Counted from the stretch's first letter, positions 1-8,644 are shown. The stretch: 64,000 nucleotides of DNA from Pseudorhizobium tarimense (GCF_022968135.1 NZ_JALJRA010000011.1:62001-126000); one strand, 5' to 3'. A program made the numbers and translations. Notes: a model not told the origin generated them from the sequence alone.

Positions 1-386
1 AAAAGAACGCCGATCCCGAGAGAGATGATGATCGAGGGGACCACGAGGCTTGCGACGGCCAGGTAGAAGAGAGCCGAGGCGCCGAAGAAACGGCGTCGGA
101 AAGCCAGCCCCGCCAGCAGCGAAACCACGACGGTCGCCGCCATTACCATCATGCCCAGCGCAAGGGAGCGACGGAAGGAGCCGCCGAAGTCACCCACTGC
201 CTGGGTCTCAAACAGGTTGGCAAACCAGCGCAGCGAGACCCCGTTGAGGGGAAAGGTCAAACCGCCATTGGGACCTTGGAAAGACAGGATCAGGATCGCC
301 GAAAGCGGCCCGTACAGGAAAAGGACGAACAACCCGAAGAACAGCGCCAGGATGTAGAACTCGCGGGAGCGGGCTTCTCTTTGCAT
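1..386 (-). CDS. ABC transporter permease, PotC-like (3' part outside window)
   Basis: Inner-membrane permease of a spermidine/putrescine-type ABC importer; only the N-terminal ~128 residues lie in the window and the frame stays open to base 1. The ATG at 384-386 directly abuts the TAG stop of the upstream permease, as in translationally coupled permease pairs. A short basic N-terminus is followed by a strong transmembrane segment (about residues 10-34), a periplasmic loop, and a second hydrophobic segment that follows an Arg-rich cytoplasmic turn. It is the last visible gene of a (-) operon with an ATPase, a binding protein and another permease. Family placement rests on position and hydrophobicity pattern; the EAA loop is outside the window. 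The substrate is unknown. Confidence 0.85.
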   Translation of the reverse strand, partial: MQREARSREFYILALFFGLFVLFLYGPLSAILILSFQGPNGGLTFPLNGVSLRWFANLFETQAVGDFGGSFRRSLALGMMVMAATVVVSLLAGLAFRRRFFGASALFYLAVASLVVPSIIISLGIGVL

Positions 387-1304
387 CTAGAGCTCCTTGC
401 GAATGTCGACGATGCGAAGAATGCCGGCCACCATCAGGAGAACAAGGGCGAGCAGCACCACGGCATTCGCGGCGGCTGCAGGGTATTGAAGCAGAGACAT
501 CTGGTTCTTCATCATCAGGGCGACCGAGGCGCTCTGGCCTCCGGACATGACCTGCACGGTCGAGAAGTCGGCCATCACGAGGGTGACGACAAAGATCGTC
601 CCGATCGCCATGCCTGGTTTCGCGAGAGGAATTACGACGTTCAACAGCGTCTGCCAGCTGCTGGCGCCTGCATCGCGGGCGGCTTCCAGCAGTGTCCGGT
701 CGATGCGCATCAGTGTGTTGAAGATGGGGGTTACCATGAACAGCGTGTAGAGATGCACCATGGCGAGCACCACCGCGAAATCCGAGTAGAGAAGCCATTC
801 GACGGGTTCGTTGACGATGCCTGCCTCCATCAAGGCGGAGTTGATCAGACCGTTCCGGCCGAGGACCGGAATCCAGGAGATCATCCGGATGATGTTCGAG
901 GTCAGGAAAGGCACTGTGCAAACGAGGAAGAGGACCATCTGCATCGCGGCGCTTCTGACATGGAAGGCGAGGAAGTAGGCGACCCAGAAGCCGAAGAAGA
1001 GGGTGATGGCCCAGACCAGGAAGGCGAATTTCAGGGTGTTGAGGTAGGTCTTCCAGGTCACCCAGGACCCCAGCGTCTCCGTATAGTTGAACGTGACTAA
1101 GTCGGGATACATGGCGGCGAAGTCGTAGTCCCAGAAGCTGACCACGCCGATCATCAGGATTGGAAGCAGGAGAAAGCCGCCGAGGATGAGGACAAGCGGC
1201 GTTGCCTGCAGGTAGGAAACCAGCCTGACACTCGACCCATCCCGGCGTACCGGCTTACGGCCAGCTCTTGCCGAGGCTGCCTGTGATGCGGTGATCGTCG
1301 CCAT
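387..1304 (-). CDS. ABC transporter permease, PotB-like
   Basis: A 305-residue inner-membrane permease of the binding-protein-dependent transport family, type I fold. About six hydrophobic segments are visible, and the cytoplasmic EAA coupling loop (EAARDAGASSWQTLLNVV, then IPLAKPG) lies at about residues 210-235, where such permeases dock on the ATPase. The N-terminus is basic and polar before the first membrane helix, typical of PotB/PotH proteins. It lies between the binding-protein gene (52-base gap holding a hairpin) and the second permease (no gap). With the upstream ATPase it makes a complete importer. The polyamine-like class is inferred from family resemblance; related systems also carry opines, amino acids or iron, so the substrate stays open. 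Confidence 0.92.
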   Translation of the reverse strand: MATITASQAASARAGRKPVRRDGSSVRLVSYLQATPLVLILGGFLLLPILMIGVVSFWDYDFAAMYPDLVTFNYTETLGSWVTWKTYLNTLKFAFLVWAITLFFGFWVAYFLAFHVRSAAMQMVLFLVCTVPFLTSNIIRMISWIPVLGRNGLINSALMEAGIVNEPVEWLLYSDFAVVLAMVHLYTLFMVTPIFNTLMRIDRTLLEAARDAGASSWQTLLNVVIPLAKPGMAIGTIFVVTLVMADFSTVQVMSGGQSASVALMMKNQMSLLQYPAAAANAVVLLALVLLMVAGILRIVDIRKEL

Positions 1305-1324
1305 GTGTTGTCCTCGTTAAGGAG

Positions 1325-1349
1325 GCGGCCGGCGGCTTGCACCGGCCGC
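1325..1349 (-). other. GC-rich hairpin after the binding-protein gene
   Basis: Perfect 8-bp inverted repeat (GCGGCCGG / CCGGCCGC) with a 9-base loop, 8 bases past the stop of the binding-protein gene and before the permease start. No run of T follows on the transcribed strand, so it is not a standard intrinsic terminator. It is one of six hairpins at equivalent positions in this window and probably protects or partly separates the binding-protein message. Confidence 0.6.
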
Positions 1350-1356
1350 GAGGTTA

Positions 1357-2649
1357 TCAGGCTGCGATGAACTCGTTCCAGCGGCGGACCATGTACCGGT
1401 CTTCGTCCATAACCGAGTTCCAGCAGGCGACGTGGCCCATGCGATCTTCGAAGGAACCACCGTCACGGACGGCACCGGCCTTTTCCATGACCTTGCCCTC
1501 CGGAGAGAGGATATCACCTTGAGCCGGCTTGCCCTCGATCCAGTAGCCCCATTCATCGGCCGACATGTATTCCCTGGCGGTATCCATACAGGCGGAATAG
1601 TAGCCCTGGCGGTTGAGGTAGCCGCCGACCCAGCCGGAAGTGTACCAGTTGATGTACTCGTAGGCCGCATCGAGTTGCGCGCCCGACAGGTGCGAGGCGA
1701 GACCGAGGCCGCCGCCCCAAGAGCGATAACCTTCCTTGAGCGGCTGATACTTACAGGCAATCCCCTTGGAGCGGACGGCGGCAACGGCTGGCGACCACAT
1801 GGACTGGATCACCACTTCGCCCGAAGCCATAAGGTTGACCGACTCGTCGAAGGACTTCCAGAAGGCGCGGAACTGGCCGTCCTGCTTGGCCTTGATGAGG
1901 AAATCGATCGTGGCGTCGATCTCTTCCTTGGTCATGTTGCCCTTGTCGGCATATTTGATGTTGCCCATGGCTTCCATGATCATCGCTGCGTCCATGATGC
2001 CGATCGAGGGGATGTTCAGGATCGAGGTCTTACCCTTGAATGCTGGATCCATGATGTCGGCCCAGGTGGTGATCTCGCGGCCGACGAGATCTGGCCGGAT
2101 GCCGAGCGTATCGGCATTGTAGATAGTCGGCATCATGGTGAAGAACTCGGTCTCGCCCGACGCGAAGGTCTTGGCGTCTTTGCTTTCGACATAGCCGACG
2201 GTGTGCGGCGCCGTGCCCTGCGCAATGACGCTGTCGGGCGTGAGCTTGCCGGTTTTGAAGAGCGGCACGACCTTGTCGTAATATTTCAGCTTCGCGGTTT
2301 CCATTGGCTGGATCACGCCCGTCGGATAGACCTTCTTCAGGATCCAATATTCGATGTCGGCGATGTCGTAGGAATTCGGCTGCGTCACGGCGCGCTGCGC
2401 GGCCGCGTCAGAATCCGTCGCCGTCATCTCAAGCGTGATGCCAAGGTCCTTTTTGCACTGCTCGGCGATTGCATTGATGTTCGAGACGCCGGTGCCGAAC
2501 TGACGAAGGGTGATGTTCGACTGGGCCCAGATGGTCGGGAAACCGGTGATGGCGCCCGAGCCGGCTGCCAGGCCTGCTGCTGCTGCACCCGTCTTGAGAA
2601 GGGCGCGTCGGGAGATGGCTTTTTTTTCTGCGTTCTGGGTAGTGGTCAT
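1357..2649 (-). CDS. Extracellular solute-binding protein, PotD/family 1 type, Tat signal
   Basis: Periplasmic receptor of the importer, 430 residues. The start at 2649 is chosen because an AGAGGAGAACG ribosome-binding site sits just upstream and the N-terminus then reads as a twin-arginine signal: SRRALLKTG at residues 13-21, an Ala/Gly-rich hydrophobic core, and a probable cleavage near WAQS (~residue 40). A longer in-frame extension (to 2745) would overlap the ATPase gene and bury the signal. The mature part has the pattern of PotD-like proteins (LRQFGTGVSNINAIAEQCKK near the start, a Trp-rich hinge later). Tat export implies folding before export. It lies between the ATPase and the permeases. 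Substrate unknown. Confidence 0.9.
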   Translation of the reverse strand: MTTTQNAEKKAISRRALLKTGAAAAGLAAGSGAITGFPTIWAQSNITLRQFGTGVSNINAIAEQCKKDLGITLEMTATDSDAAAQRAVTQPNSYDIADIEYWILKKVYPTGVIQPMETAKLKYYDKVVPLFKTGKLTPDSVIAQGTAPHTVGYVESKDAKTFASGETEFFTMMPTIYNADTLGIRPDLVGREITTWADIMDPAFKGKTSILNIPSIGIMDAAMIMEAMGNIKYADKGNMTKEEIDATIDFLIKAKQDGQFRAFWKSFDESVNLMASGEVVIQSMWSPAVAAVRSKGIACKYQPLKEGYRSWGGGLGLASHLSGAQLDAAYEYINWYTSGWVGGYLNRQGYYSACMDTAREYMSADEWGYWIEGKPAQGDILSPEGKVMEKAGAVRDGGSFEDRMGHVACWNSVMDEDRYMVRRWNEFIAA

Positions 2650-2696
2650 TTTCGTTCTCCTCTGTTGGCTGTGGCCATTTTTCTTTGTTTGTGAAG

Positions 2697-3785
2697 TTAG
2701 TGCTGGGTGCGTCCGAGGACGATGACATCCTCCCTTTCCCAGCAAAGAGGCAGTGCTTCGCCGACACGGATGGGATTGGCGAAGAAATCCCGGTCACGAA
2801 GCAGTATGGTGAAATCCTCTAGCCCGGCTCCGGCGACGGTGAGCTTTACCGAGGCGCCGCGGTACTCGATGTTGCTCACGGAGCCGGTGAAGCCGAGGCC
2901 GTTTATGTCCTCGGTTCCGATCCGGACGCGATCGGTGCGGATGGCGAAATCTGCCGTTTCGCTGAAGGGCGTGCTGTTATCCCAGGCGACGAACGTGCCA
3001 CCCTGTGGGACAGCGATGGTCATGACTCCGTTCCGGTGGTCGGTGATGCGCCCGGAGATGACGTTGTGGTCGCCCATGAACCTTGCGACGAATGCGGTCG
3101 CCGGCTGCTCGAAGACCGTCCGTGGCGGAGCGGCCTGTTCGATTCGGCCATCGTTCATGACGACGATTAGGTCGGCGAGCGCCATCGCTTCTTCCTGACT
3201 GTGGGTCACGTGAACGAAGGTGATCCCCAGCGACGTTTGAAGCTTCTTCAGTTCGGCCCGCATCCGAACCTTGAGGAAGGGATCAAGCGCGGAAAGGGGC
3301 TCGTCGAGAAGGAGTGCCTGAGGGTTGGTTATAAGCGCGCGCGCCAGCGCGACGCGCTGTTGCTGGCCGCCGGAGAGCTGCGCCGGCTTGCGCGTCGCAT
3401 AGGCCTGAAGCTCCATCAATTCGAGCATTTCCATGGCCTTTGCCTGGCGCTCGGGCTTAGGCACTCCCTTCATCTTTAGGCTGAAGGCGACGTTGTCAAC
3501 CAGGTCGAGATGCGGGAAGAGGGCGTAGGACTGGAACATCATGGCCGTTCCGCGCCGCGCTGGAGGCAAGTCCGTCACCACGATATTGCCCAGGCGAACG
3601 TCGCCGCTGCTGATCGTCTCATGCCCGGCAATCATTCGCAGCGTAGAGGTCTTGCCGCATCCGGAAGGACCGAGCAAACAGCAATAGGTCCCACCCGGGA
3701 TCTTGAGGCTTATGGCTTCCACCGCGGTGGTGGTGCCATAGACCTTGGTTACGGATGCGATGTCTATTTCAGATGCTTTGCTCAT
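2697..3785 (-). CDS. ABC transporter ATP-binding protein, PotA-like
   Basis: A 362-residue ATPase energising the importer encoded downstream. Walker A GPSGCGKTST is at residues 39-48, the Q-loop follows at MFQSYALFPH, the signature LSGGQQQRVALARAL near 137, Walker B ALLLDEPLSALD near 155 and the switch His in HVTHSQEEA. The C-terminal ~120 residues form the TOBE regulatory domain typical of the PotA/MalK group. It is the first gene of the (-) operon, which is unusual only in that the ATPase precedes the binding protein. The divergent GntR regulator 238 bases away is the obvious candidate controller. All ATPase motifs look intact. Confidence 0.93.
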   Translation of the reverse strand: MSKASEIDIASVTKVYGTTTAVEAISLKIPGGTYCCLLGPSGCGKTSTLRMIAGHETISSGDVRLGNIVVTDLPPARRGTAMMFQSYALFPHLDLVDNVAFSLKMKGVPKPERQAKAMEMLELMELQAYATRKPAQLSGGQQQRVALARALITNPQALLLDEPLSALDPFLKVRMRAELKKLQTSLGITFVHVTHSQEEAMALADLIVVMNDGRIEQAAPPRTVFEQPATAFVARFMGDHNVISGRITDHRNGVMTIAVPQGGTFVAWDNSTPFSETADFAIRTDRVRIGTEDINGLGFTGSVSNIEYRGASVKLTVAGAGLEDFTILLRDRDFFANPIRVGEALPLCWEREDVIVLGRTQH

Positions 3786-3939
3786 CTCTGTTCCCCTGCA
3801 ATGACTTCAATGCAGGGACCGTGCCAGATCGGAGAAGACTGTTGGCGCCGGCTAAAGCAGGAGGAGAAAAGGCTCTTTCTGATCCACAAGCACCTGGGAC
3901 TGCAGAACTTGCGCAAAATCACGACAGGGACATGGCGAA

Positions 3940-3969
3940 ATTGTATGCAATCGTAGCCACGTTTCGTGG
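3940..3969. promoter_or_regulatory. Candidate GntR-type operator between importer operon and regulator
   Basis: The 238-base divergent region contains ATTGTATGCAAT (3940-3951), an imperfect palindrome of the TTGTATnCAA kind expected for FadR/FCD-subfamily GntR regulators, and next to it a perfect CCACG-TTT-CGTGG palindrome (3957-3969). The sites lie 55-84 bases upstream of the gntR start codon, so they could serve autoregulation as well as control of the importer. Inferred from symmetry and context only. Confidence 0.4.
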
Positions 3970-4023
3970 ACACTTGGCAGGTGATGGAGGAGCCTGTAGG
4001 AGAATGCGATCCAGGAACTCACG

Positions 4024-4734
4024 ATGAACATCCAGAAAGACATCAAGTCCGCCGAGCCTGCCGGTGAAGATCGCTCGCTCGCCATTCGCGATGCGCTCCG
4101 CAACGCGATCATCGACAGACGGCTGGCGCCTGCGACCAAACTCACGGAGAGTGAGGTCGGTTCGCTCTTTGGCGTAAGCCGCACCGTCGCACGTGCAGGG
4201 TTGCAGATGCTATCTTTCGAAGGCCTTGTCCGGCTGGAGCGTAACCGCGGGGCGTTTGTCGCCAATCCTTCACCAGAAGAGGCTCAACACGTCTTTGCAT
4301 CGCGGCGTCTGATTGAGCCCGGCGTGATCTCCGCGGTAGTAGGACGGTTCACTTCGGAGATGGCGGAGGTGCTGCGTGAACAGCTTCATGAAGAAAGCCG
4401 CTATCTCAGTGAACGAGGGGCCGTAGCACGACGCGCGGAGATCAAGACATCCGGCGACTTCCACCTTCTGCTGGCGTCCATGAGCGGAAACGCAATTCTG
4501 GAGCGCTTCATGGATGAACTGGTTGCTCGCTCGTCGCTCGTCATCGCTCTTTATGGGCGGTCTGGTACGTCAAGTTGCGGTCACAGTGAACATCTCGCCA
4601 TCCTGGACGCGCTGGAACGGCGCGACGAGCAGGAAGCCAAGCGCCTAATGCTTCACCACATCGACCACATCGAAGAGGACCTTGATCTTCAGGCGCGAAG
4701 TGCGACGCGCTTGAAAGATGCCCTGGCGATTTAA
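4024..4734 (+). CDS. GntR family transcriptional regulator with FCD domain
   Basis: A 236-residue one-component regulator. The winged helix-turn-helix spans about residues 18-85, with the typical GntR segments AIIDRRLAPATKLTESEVGSLF and VSRTVARAGLQML followed by the wing RLERNRGAFVANPS. The C-terminal all-helical FCD ligand domain occupies ~95-225 and keeps its His-rich face (FHLLLA, HSEHLAILDALERRD, HHIDHIEEDL). The start at 4024 has AGGA eight bases upstream. It is divergent from the PotABCD-like operon and probably represses it until a ligand, perhaps the imported solute or a product, binds. It ends 36 bases before a block of decayed genes on the right, to which it may once also have belonged. 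Confidence 0.92.
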   Translation: MNIQKDIKSAEPAGEDRSLAIRDALRNAIIDRRLAPATKLTESEVGSLFGVSRTVARAGLQMLSFEGLVRLERNRGAFVANPSPEEAQHVFASRRLIEPGVISAVVGRFTSEMAEVLREQLHEESRYLSERGAVARRAEIKTSGDFHLLLASMSGNAILERFMDELVARSSLVIALYGRSGTSSCGHSEHLAILDALERRDEQEAKRLMLHHIDHIEEDLDLQARSATRLKDALAI

Positions 4735-4769
4735 CTGGCTAGGAAAGGTGCAGGATGCTTCACGTGGCG

Positions 4770-5321
4770 TCAGAAGAGGACTTGCGGGAGACTGAGCACG
4801 ATCACAGGGAACGCGATGATCAGCGCTACGACGGCGATATCCGCCAGGATGAACGGAAGCACGCCCTTGAAGACCTGCACAACCGTAGAGGCTGATGCCC
4901 TCCGACTTCAGCACCGGCAGGGTGACGAGCATTGCGCCGAAGGGCTCCATGAACAAACCGAGGATCAGGTAGATGACGACGATGATCGTCGTCAGCTTTC
5001 CGCAGCCGAGATCGGCGTCGGCGACGAAGGAGCCGATGAAGGAGGAGAGGCCGGTTATTCCGAGGAAGCGGGTAAACATCGACTCGCCGATGCCGATGAA
5101 GAAGAGCGAGGCGCAAGTCATCAAAGTCTCGAGCAGCGAGATGGGACGACGTCCGCCGCCAATTTTCTGATTACGGCTGCGAGCACGATAGTCAGGCCGG
5201 CATGAAAGGCGACGAAGCCCATCAGCAGGAACATCGGCACGGCACTCATCGTCCAGCTGGCAACGAAGCTATACGGGGTGGAGGTAATTATCCCGAGTGC
5301 AGGCTGGAACCCCAGAAGCAT
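4770..5321 (-). pseudogene. Decayed TRAP transporter large permease (DctM) gene
   Basis: Two stretches on the (-) strand resemble different ends of one DctM protein. 5321 to about 5150 gives an N-terminal part (MLLGFQPALGIITSTPYSF, then SAVPMFLLMGFVAFHAGLT). About 5124 to 4770 gives the C-terminal part (FIGIGESMFTRFLGITGL, GLFMEPFGAMLVTLPVLK, and after a further frameshift near 4890 LPFILADIAVVALIIAFPVI ending at a TGA). Roughly 200 middle residues are deleted. No complete permease can be made and no DctP or DctQ partner remains. It is the first of four consecutive gene remnants. Confidence 0.85.
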
Positions 5322-5344
5322 CGAGATGCCGCCGAACGCCGGAC

Positions 5345-5640
5345 ATGTCGATATAGACGTTCGGCTTGTGGGGTTGCGACAGACAGCGCCTCCTCCTGCC
5401 AGGGGAAGGAGGGGTGCGCCAGGATGATCGGCATGTCAGGAAAATCGGCAGCAACATCATCGAGATGGATGGGATTCGTACTTCAGGCGCATTCCCATGC
5501 CGCCGCGCATGCCGGCGCCCAAACCCGTTTGTCCAGTGTGGAAAAGGGTGATTGCTCCTTCTTCGGCGATTGCCTCATAGAGGCAGGTAGGCGCCGCGAT
5601 CGTTGGGAAAGAAGCCCTGCATGGTTGGGTGGAACTTGAA
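5345..5640 (-). pseudogene. Decayed amidohydrolase (amidohydrolase 2 family) fragment
   Basis: Read on the (-) strand in shifting frames, this stretch gives HPTMQGFFPNDRGAY, LYEAIAEEGAITLFHTGQTG, LGAGMRGGMGMRLKY, HLDDVAADFPDMPIILAHPS and HKPNVYIDMSG. That is the order seen in the TIM-barrel metal-dependent hydrolases of the amidohydrolase 2 family. At least three frameshifts are needed to join the pieces, and both ends are missing: the left end runs into the dctM remnant and the right end into the dehydrogenase remnant. Family placement is from remembered motif order, so the exact substrate class is not known. Confidence 0.7.
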
Positions 5641-5835
5641 CCCCTTTTCCTGACGCCCCTCTTACCGGAACTGCCTGTCGAGGCGCAGGAAGGCCTCGCG
5701 GCCTCCATCCCCTATCCGACGCGGCTGGGGGATCCTTCTGAATTCGCCGATACCGTGCGCTTCCTGATCGAGAACCAGTACGTCAATGGTGAAGTGATCC
5801 GCCTTGACGGGGGAATCCGAATGCAGCCGCGGTGA
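5641..5835 (+). pseudogene. C-terminal remnant of a short-chain dehydrogenase (HSD10-like)
   Basis: The last ~65 residues of a short-chain dehydrogenase are preserved in one frame: LFLTPLLPELPVEAQEGLAA, RLGDPSEFADTVRFLIENQY, VNGEVIRLDGGIRMQPR and a stop. This matches the C-terminus of type II 3-hydroxyacyl-CoA dehydrogenases, where NGEVIRLDG closes the Rossmann fold. The cofactor motif (TGxxxGxG) and the catalytic YxxxK are absent because the 5' three quarters of the gene are gone. It lies just before an acyl-CoA dehydrogenase remnant, a common pairing in fatty-acid or branched-chain acyl-CoA degradation operons. Confidence 0.85.
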
Positions 5836-5840
5836 AAGCC

Positions 5841-7452
5841 ATGGGCTTTGCTGACCAGGCGCAGCGGACCCTAAGTATTCTACGTGCCACGCCGGGCTGG
5901 CAACGGCTGCAGCAGAGGGGGGATCTGGACGATGATACGGTTTGGCGATCCTCGAGGAGGCGGCGAGGCTTTCCAAAGCTTTTCTTGCGCCACTGAACAC
6001 TGTCGGCGACCGGACAGGCGCGCGGCTGGTCGAAGGACGGCTAAACATGCCGCCGTGCTTCGGCGAGGCTTACACGCGTTACGCAGAAGCGAGCTGGCTG
6101 GGTATGGACGTGGCTGCATCGTACAGCGGCAGGGGCTTGCCGCTAACGCTCGCCGCTGCCTGCGGGCCATTATTCGAACCGGGATGCGTGGCTTTAATGA
6201 TGGCTGCCGGCTCGACACGCGCGGCCGCGCATCTGCTTTCTGAAAGCGCACCTGAGGATCTTGCAGAGGAGTGGGTTCCGAAACTGCTCGGCGGTGAATG
6301 GTCGCGACGATCTGCATTTCGGAGGCGGATGCTGGCTCGGACGTCGGACGGATCCGCACCCGGGCGGAGTGCCGGGACGGGATCTGGGGATCACCAGTCA
6401 GAAGACCTGGATCTCGTTTGGCGATCACGACATGAGCGGGCGCATCGGACACTGCCACCTGGCCCGGACGAGTAACGCGCCCGGCACCCGGGGCATCAGC
6501 TTGTTCCTCGTGCCGAGCAAGATCGGTGAAGGCTCGAACGGGATCTCCGTCGATCGAATCGAGGAGAAGATGGGGCTGCATGCTTCGCCCACCTGTACAT
6601 TGAGCTTCGCCGGCGCCCGCGGCGTCCTGATCGGTGAGGAAGGGTGGGGCTTGCCGCAATTCTTCTCCATGATCGAACTCATGCGGCTGCGGACCGGCTG
6701 CCAGGGGCTCGGAATTGCCTCCGCTGCTGTCGACGTGGCGGAAGGATATGCGCGGGAGCGGCGGCAGGGCGGCCCGCCGGGGCAACCTCCTGTGCCGATT
6801 GATGAGCATCCTGATGTGAGGCGGCTATTGCACGAGATGCGGCATCAGACGGAGGTGTTGCGCGCGGCCATGCTGGAACTGGCGACAGTCATGGGTCTGG
6901 CTCGTCTGGAGGAGGATGAGGACCTTCGGAGGGAGATGAGCGATCTTGCTGGCTGGATGCTGCCGCTGGTGAAGAACTTCGGCGCGGCGATTGGGTTCGA
7001 GGTGGCGAATGCCGGAATTCAGGTTCTCGGCGGAGCTCGTACCACTGCGTTTCCCAGCAGGCTACACGCGTGACTGACGGCTCGAGCAGTACCTCAGGGA
7101 CTCGCGCGTGATGGCTATCTACGAAGGCACCACGGGAATGCAGGCGCTCGATTTCCTGATGCGGCGCCTGCGGCTCGATAAGGGAAGGGGGCTCAGGGCG
7201 TTTCAGCGGAGGGTAACCGGCGAAATACAGGCTCTTTACCAGGTGGATGATCCATCGGTGGTGGAGGCGCTCCGGTCCTTGGCCGATTTCACCTCTGTCA
7301 GTCAAAGGATGGCTGAACTGGAGGCCAATCGGGAGCAGGCCCATTTTGAAGCGAACGACTATCTTCGCGCCGCATGGCAGGCTGTGGTCGCATGGATGGC
7401 GGTGCGTCTCGAACGCTTTAACCAGCGGCGGCTCGATCAGCGATCTGGCTGA
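5841..7452 (+). pseudogene. Frameshifted acyl-CoA dehydrogenase gene
   Basis: Nearly the full length of an acyl-CoA dehydrogenase with an extra C-terminal domain can be read, but only across at least four lesions: near 5945, near 6300, near 6390 and in 7040-7075, where about two dozen extra bases separate QVLGGA from GYTRDW. Recognisable parts are ISEADAGSDVG (flavin site), EKMGLHASPTC, the helical C-terminal half (EVANAGIQVLGGA, then RVMAIYEGTTGMQALDFL) and the tail domain to the stop at 7450-7452. The original ATG at 5841 survives. An active enzyme is very unlikely. It probably belonged to the same lost catabolic operon as the dehydrogenase stub just upstream. Confidence 0.9.
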
Positions 7453-7520
7453 TGGCACATTGCGTACCCTCCCTTGGAACAATCGCCCTCTTGTCAGGTT
7501 TTCGCTGCTGTGGAGGGCCC

Positions 7521-7754
7521 ATGCCGGAATTTCGTCTACTGATCGCAGATCATCGAGAGAGTGAGGTCACCATTGATGTCGATGACTCCGCGGAGGCGAT
7601 GAATGCCGGCTTCAATGCACTCGCACAGTTCGCCTGCCGCAACTTTCCGCCGCCAGAGAATGTTGAGATCACGGTGTCGGACGCTGACAATCAGCCGGTC
7701 GGCAAGCTGAAGATGAGCTTCGAAGTCACTTGGGCCAAAAACGCTAGTGCCTGA
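7521..7754 (+). CDS. Small hypothetical protein (77 aa)
   Basis: The ATG at 7521 is preceded by GGAGGG five bases upstream, better than the in-frame upstream start at 7452. The product is a soluble, acidic 77-residue protein (begins MPEFRLLIADHRESEVTIDV, ends FEVTWAKNASA) with a probable beta-alpha-beta pattern and no signal peptide or membrane helix. I do not recognise the family. It lies between the acyl-CoA dehydrogenase remnant and a GntR gene on the other strand. The good ribosome-binding site and intact frame argue that it is real, though it may be the last survivor of the decayed operon. Confidence 0.5.
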   Translation: MPEFRLLIADHRESEVTIDVDDSAEAMNAGFNALAQFACRNFPPPENVEITVSDADNQPVGKLKMSFEVTWAKNASA

Positions 7755-7777
7755 TCCATCTTTGAGTTGCTGCCGCG

Positions 7778-7789
7778 CCCCCCCCCCCC
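7778..7789. repeat. Run of twelve C
   Basis: A homopolymer of 12 C lies 11 bases beyond the stop of the (-) strand GntR gene, between convergent genes. Such runs slip easily in replication and in sequencing. It is outside any coding frame I accept. Confidence 0.9.
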
Positions 7790-7799
7790 GAAGTGGCTC

Positions 7800-8546
7800 T
7801 TAGGGGCTGCCGGCGACGCGGCTATAGGCGCCGAGGATAAAGCGTTCGGCCTGGAAGAGGTAAGCTTCGAGCGTCTCTGCGGCGAGCGCTGCGTTTCCTT
7901 CTTCCAATTGCGTGACAATGGTCCGGTTCTGGTCGATGAATGGCCCGTGGAGGAATTCCGGGTCGCGCAGGAGGCCGAAGACAAGGCGGAGTTCCAGGGA
8001 GATTTGTCTGTAGAAGTCGCTGAGCCGCAGGCTGTCGGCAAGCTCGACGACCGACGCGTGAAAGACGATGTCGGCACTTCCGACCCCAAGCCAGTCTTTG
8101 CTTTCCCGGCACATATGCGCGGTATCAACTGCCTCACGCATCTTTCTCGCCGCCGGATGCCTCGGGTGAGCTTGCCGCAGAGCCGGACATTCGATGAGCC
8201 GACGAACCCGGTAGATGTCGATGATGGTGGACATGCTTGGCGTGGAGACGAAGACGCCACGATTGGCCTCGTAACGAAGCAGGCCCTCCTTCGTCAGCAG
8301 TCGAAAGACTTCTCGCAACGTGTTGCGGGAAACCTGCAGATCTTCGGTCAGGTGGCTCTCCGAAAGGTGGCTACCGGGAACGAGCACGCCAGAGATGACG
8401 CGTTCACGAATGCTGGCGGCGACACTTTCGGCGACGGTCACGCCGTTGTCCAAGCCGCTCCCGTTCCCGCGACGCGAGCGCCTTGCAGTTTCAGCTCCTT
8501 GCTCGGGCAAACCCGGCAGATCAGTTTCTTCCTGCTTCTTGCCCAT
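7800..8546 (-). CDS. GntR family regulator with FCD domain, probable regulator of the pxp operon
   Basis: A 248-residue regulator. A polar N-terminal tail (~35 residues) precedes the winged helix (VAESVAASIRERVISGVLVP, HLTEDLQVSRNTLREVFRLL, YEANRGVFVSTPS, residues ~36-105). An FCD ligand domain follows (~110-240) with IVFHASVVELADS as its metal/ligand helix. It is transcribed away from pxpA across a 197-base region that holds two palindromes, so it is the natural controller of the 5-oxoprolinase/peptide operon. The ligand could be 5-oxoproline or a peptide, but nothing in the sequence proves this. Confidence 0.9.
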   Translation of the reverse strand: MGKKQEETDLPGLPEQGAETARRSRRGNGSGLDNGVTVAESVAASIRERVISGVLVPGSHLSESHLTEDLQVSRNTLREVFRLLTKEGLLRYEANRGVFVSTPSMSTIIDIYRVRRLIECPALRQAHPRHPAARKMREAVDTAHMCRESKDWLGVGSADIVFHASVVELADSLRLSDFYRQISLELRLVFGLLRDPEFLHGPFIDQNRTIVTQLEEGNAALAAETLEAYLFQAERFILGAYSRVAGSP

Positions 8547-8644
8547 TCCTAACGCCCCCGCTGCTCACTGCCATTCGCAGGAAAGTCAAACAATTTCAAT
8601 AGTAGGAAGCTTCCATCAGTTATGAGAGATGATCCACGGTTGGT

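Noticed and set aside
1432..2694. Long (+) strand open frame of 420 codons
   Set aside because: It lies antisense to the binding-protein gene with its Tat signal and clear family motifs; its translation is Arg/His/Asp-rich with no recognisable domain, a typical high-GC shadow frame.
4770..7452. Insertion sequence or transposase that might have caused the gene decay
   Set aside because: No transposase motif, terminal inverted repeat pair or target duplication could be recognised; the damage looks like deletions and point frameshifts.
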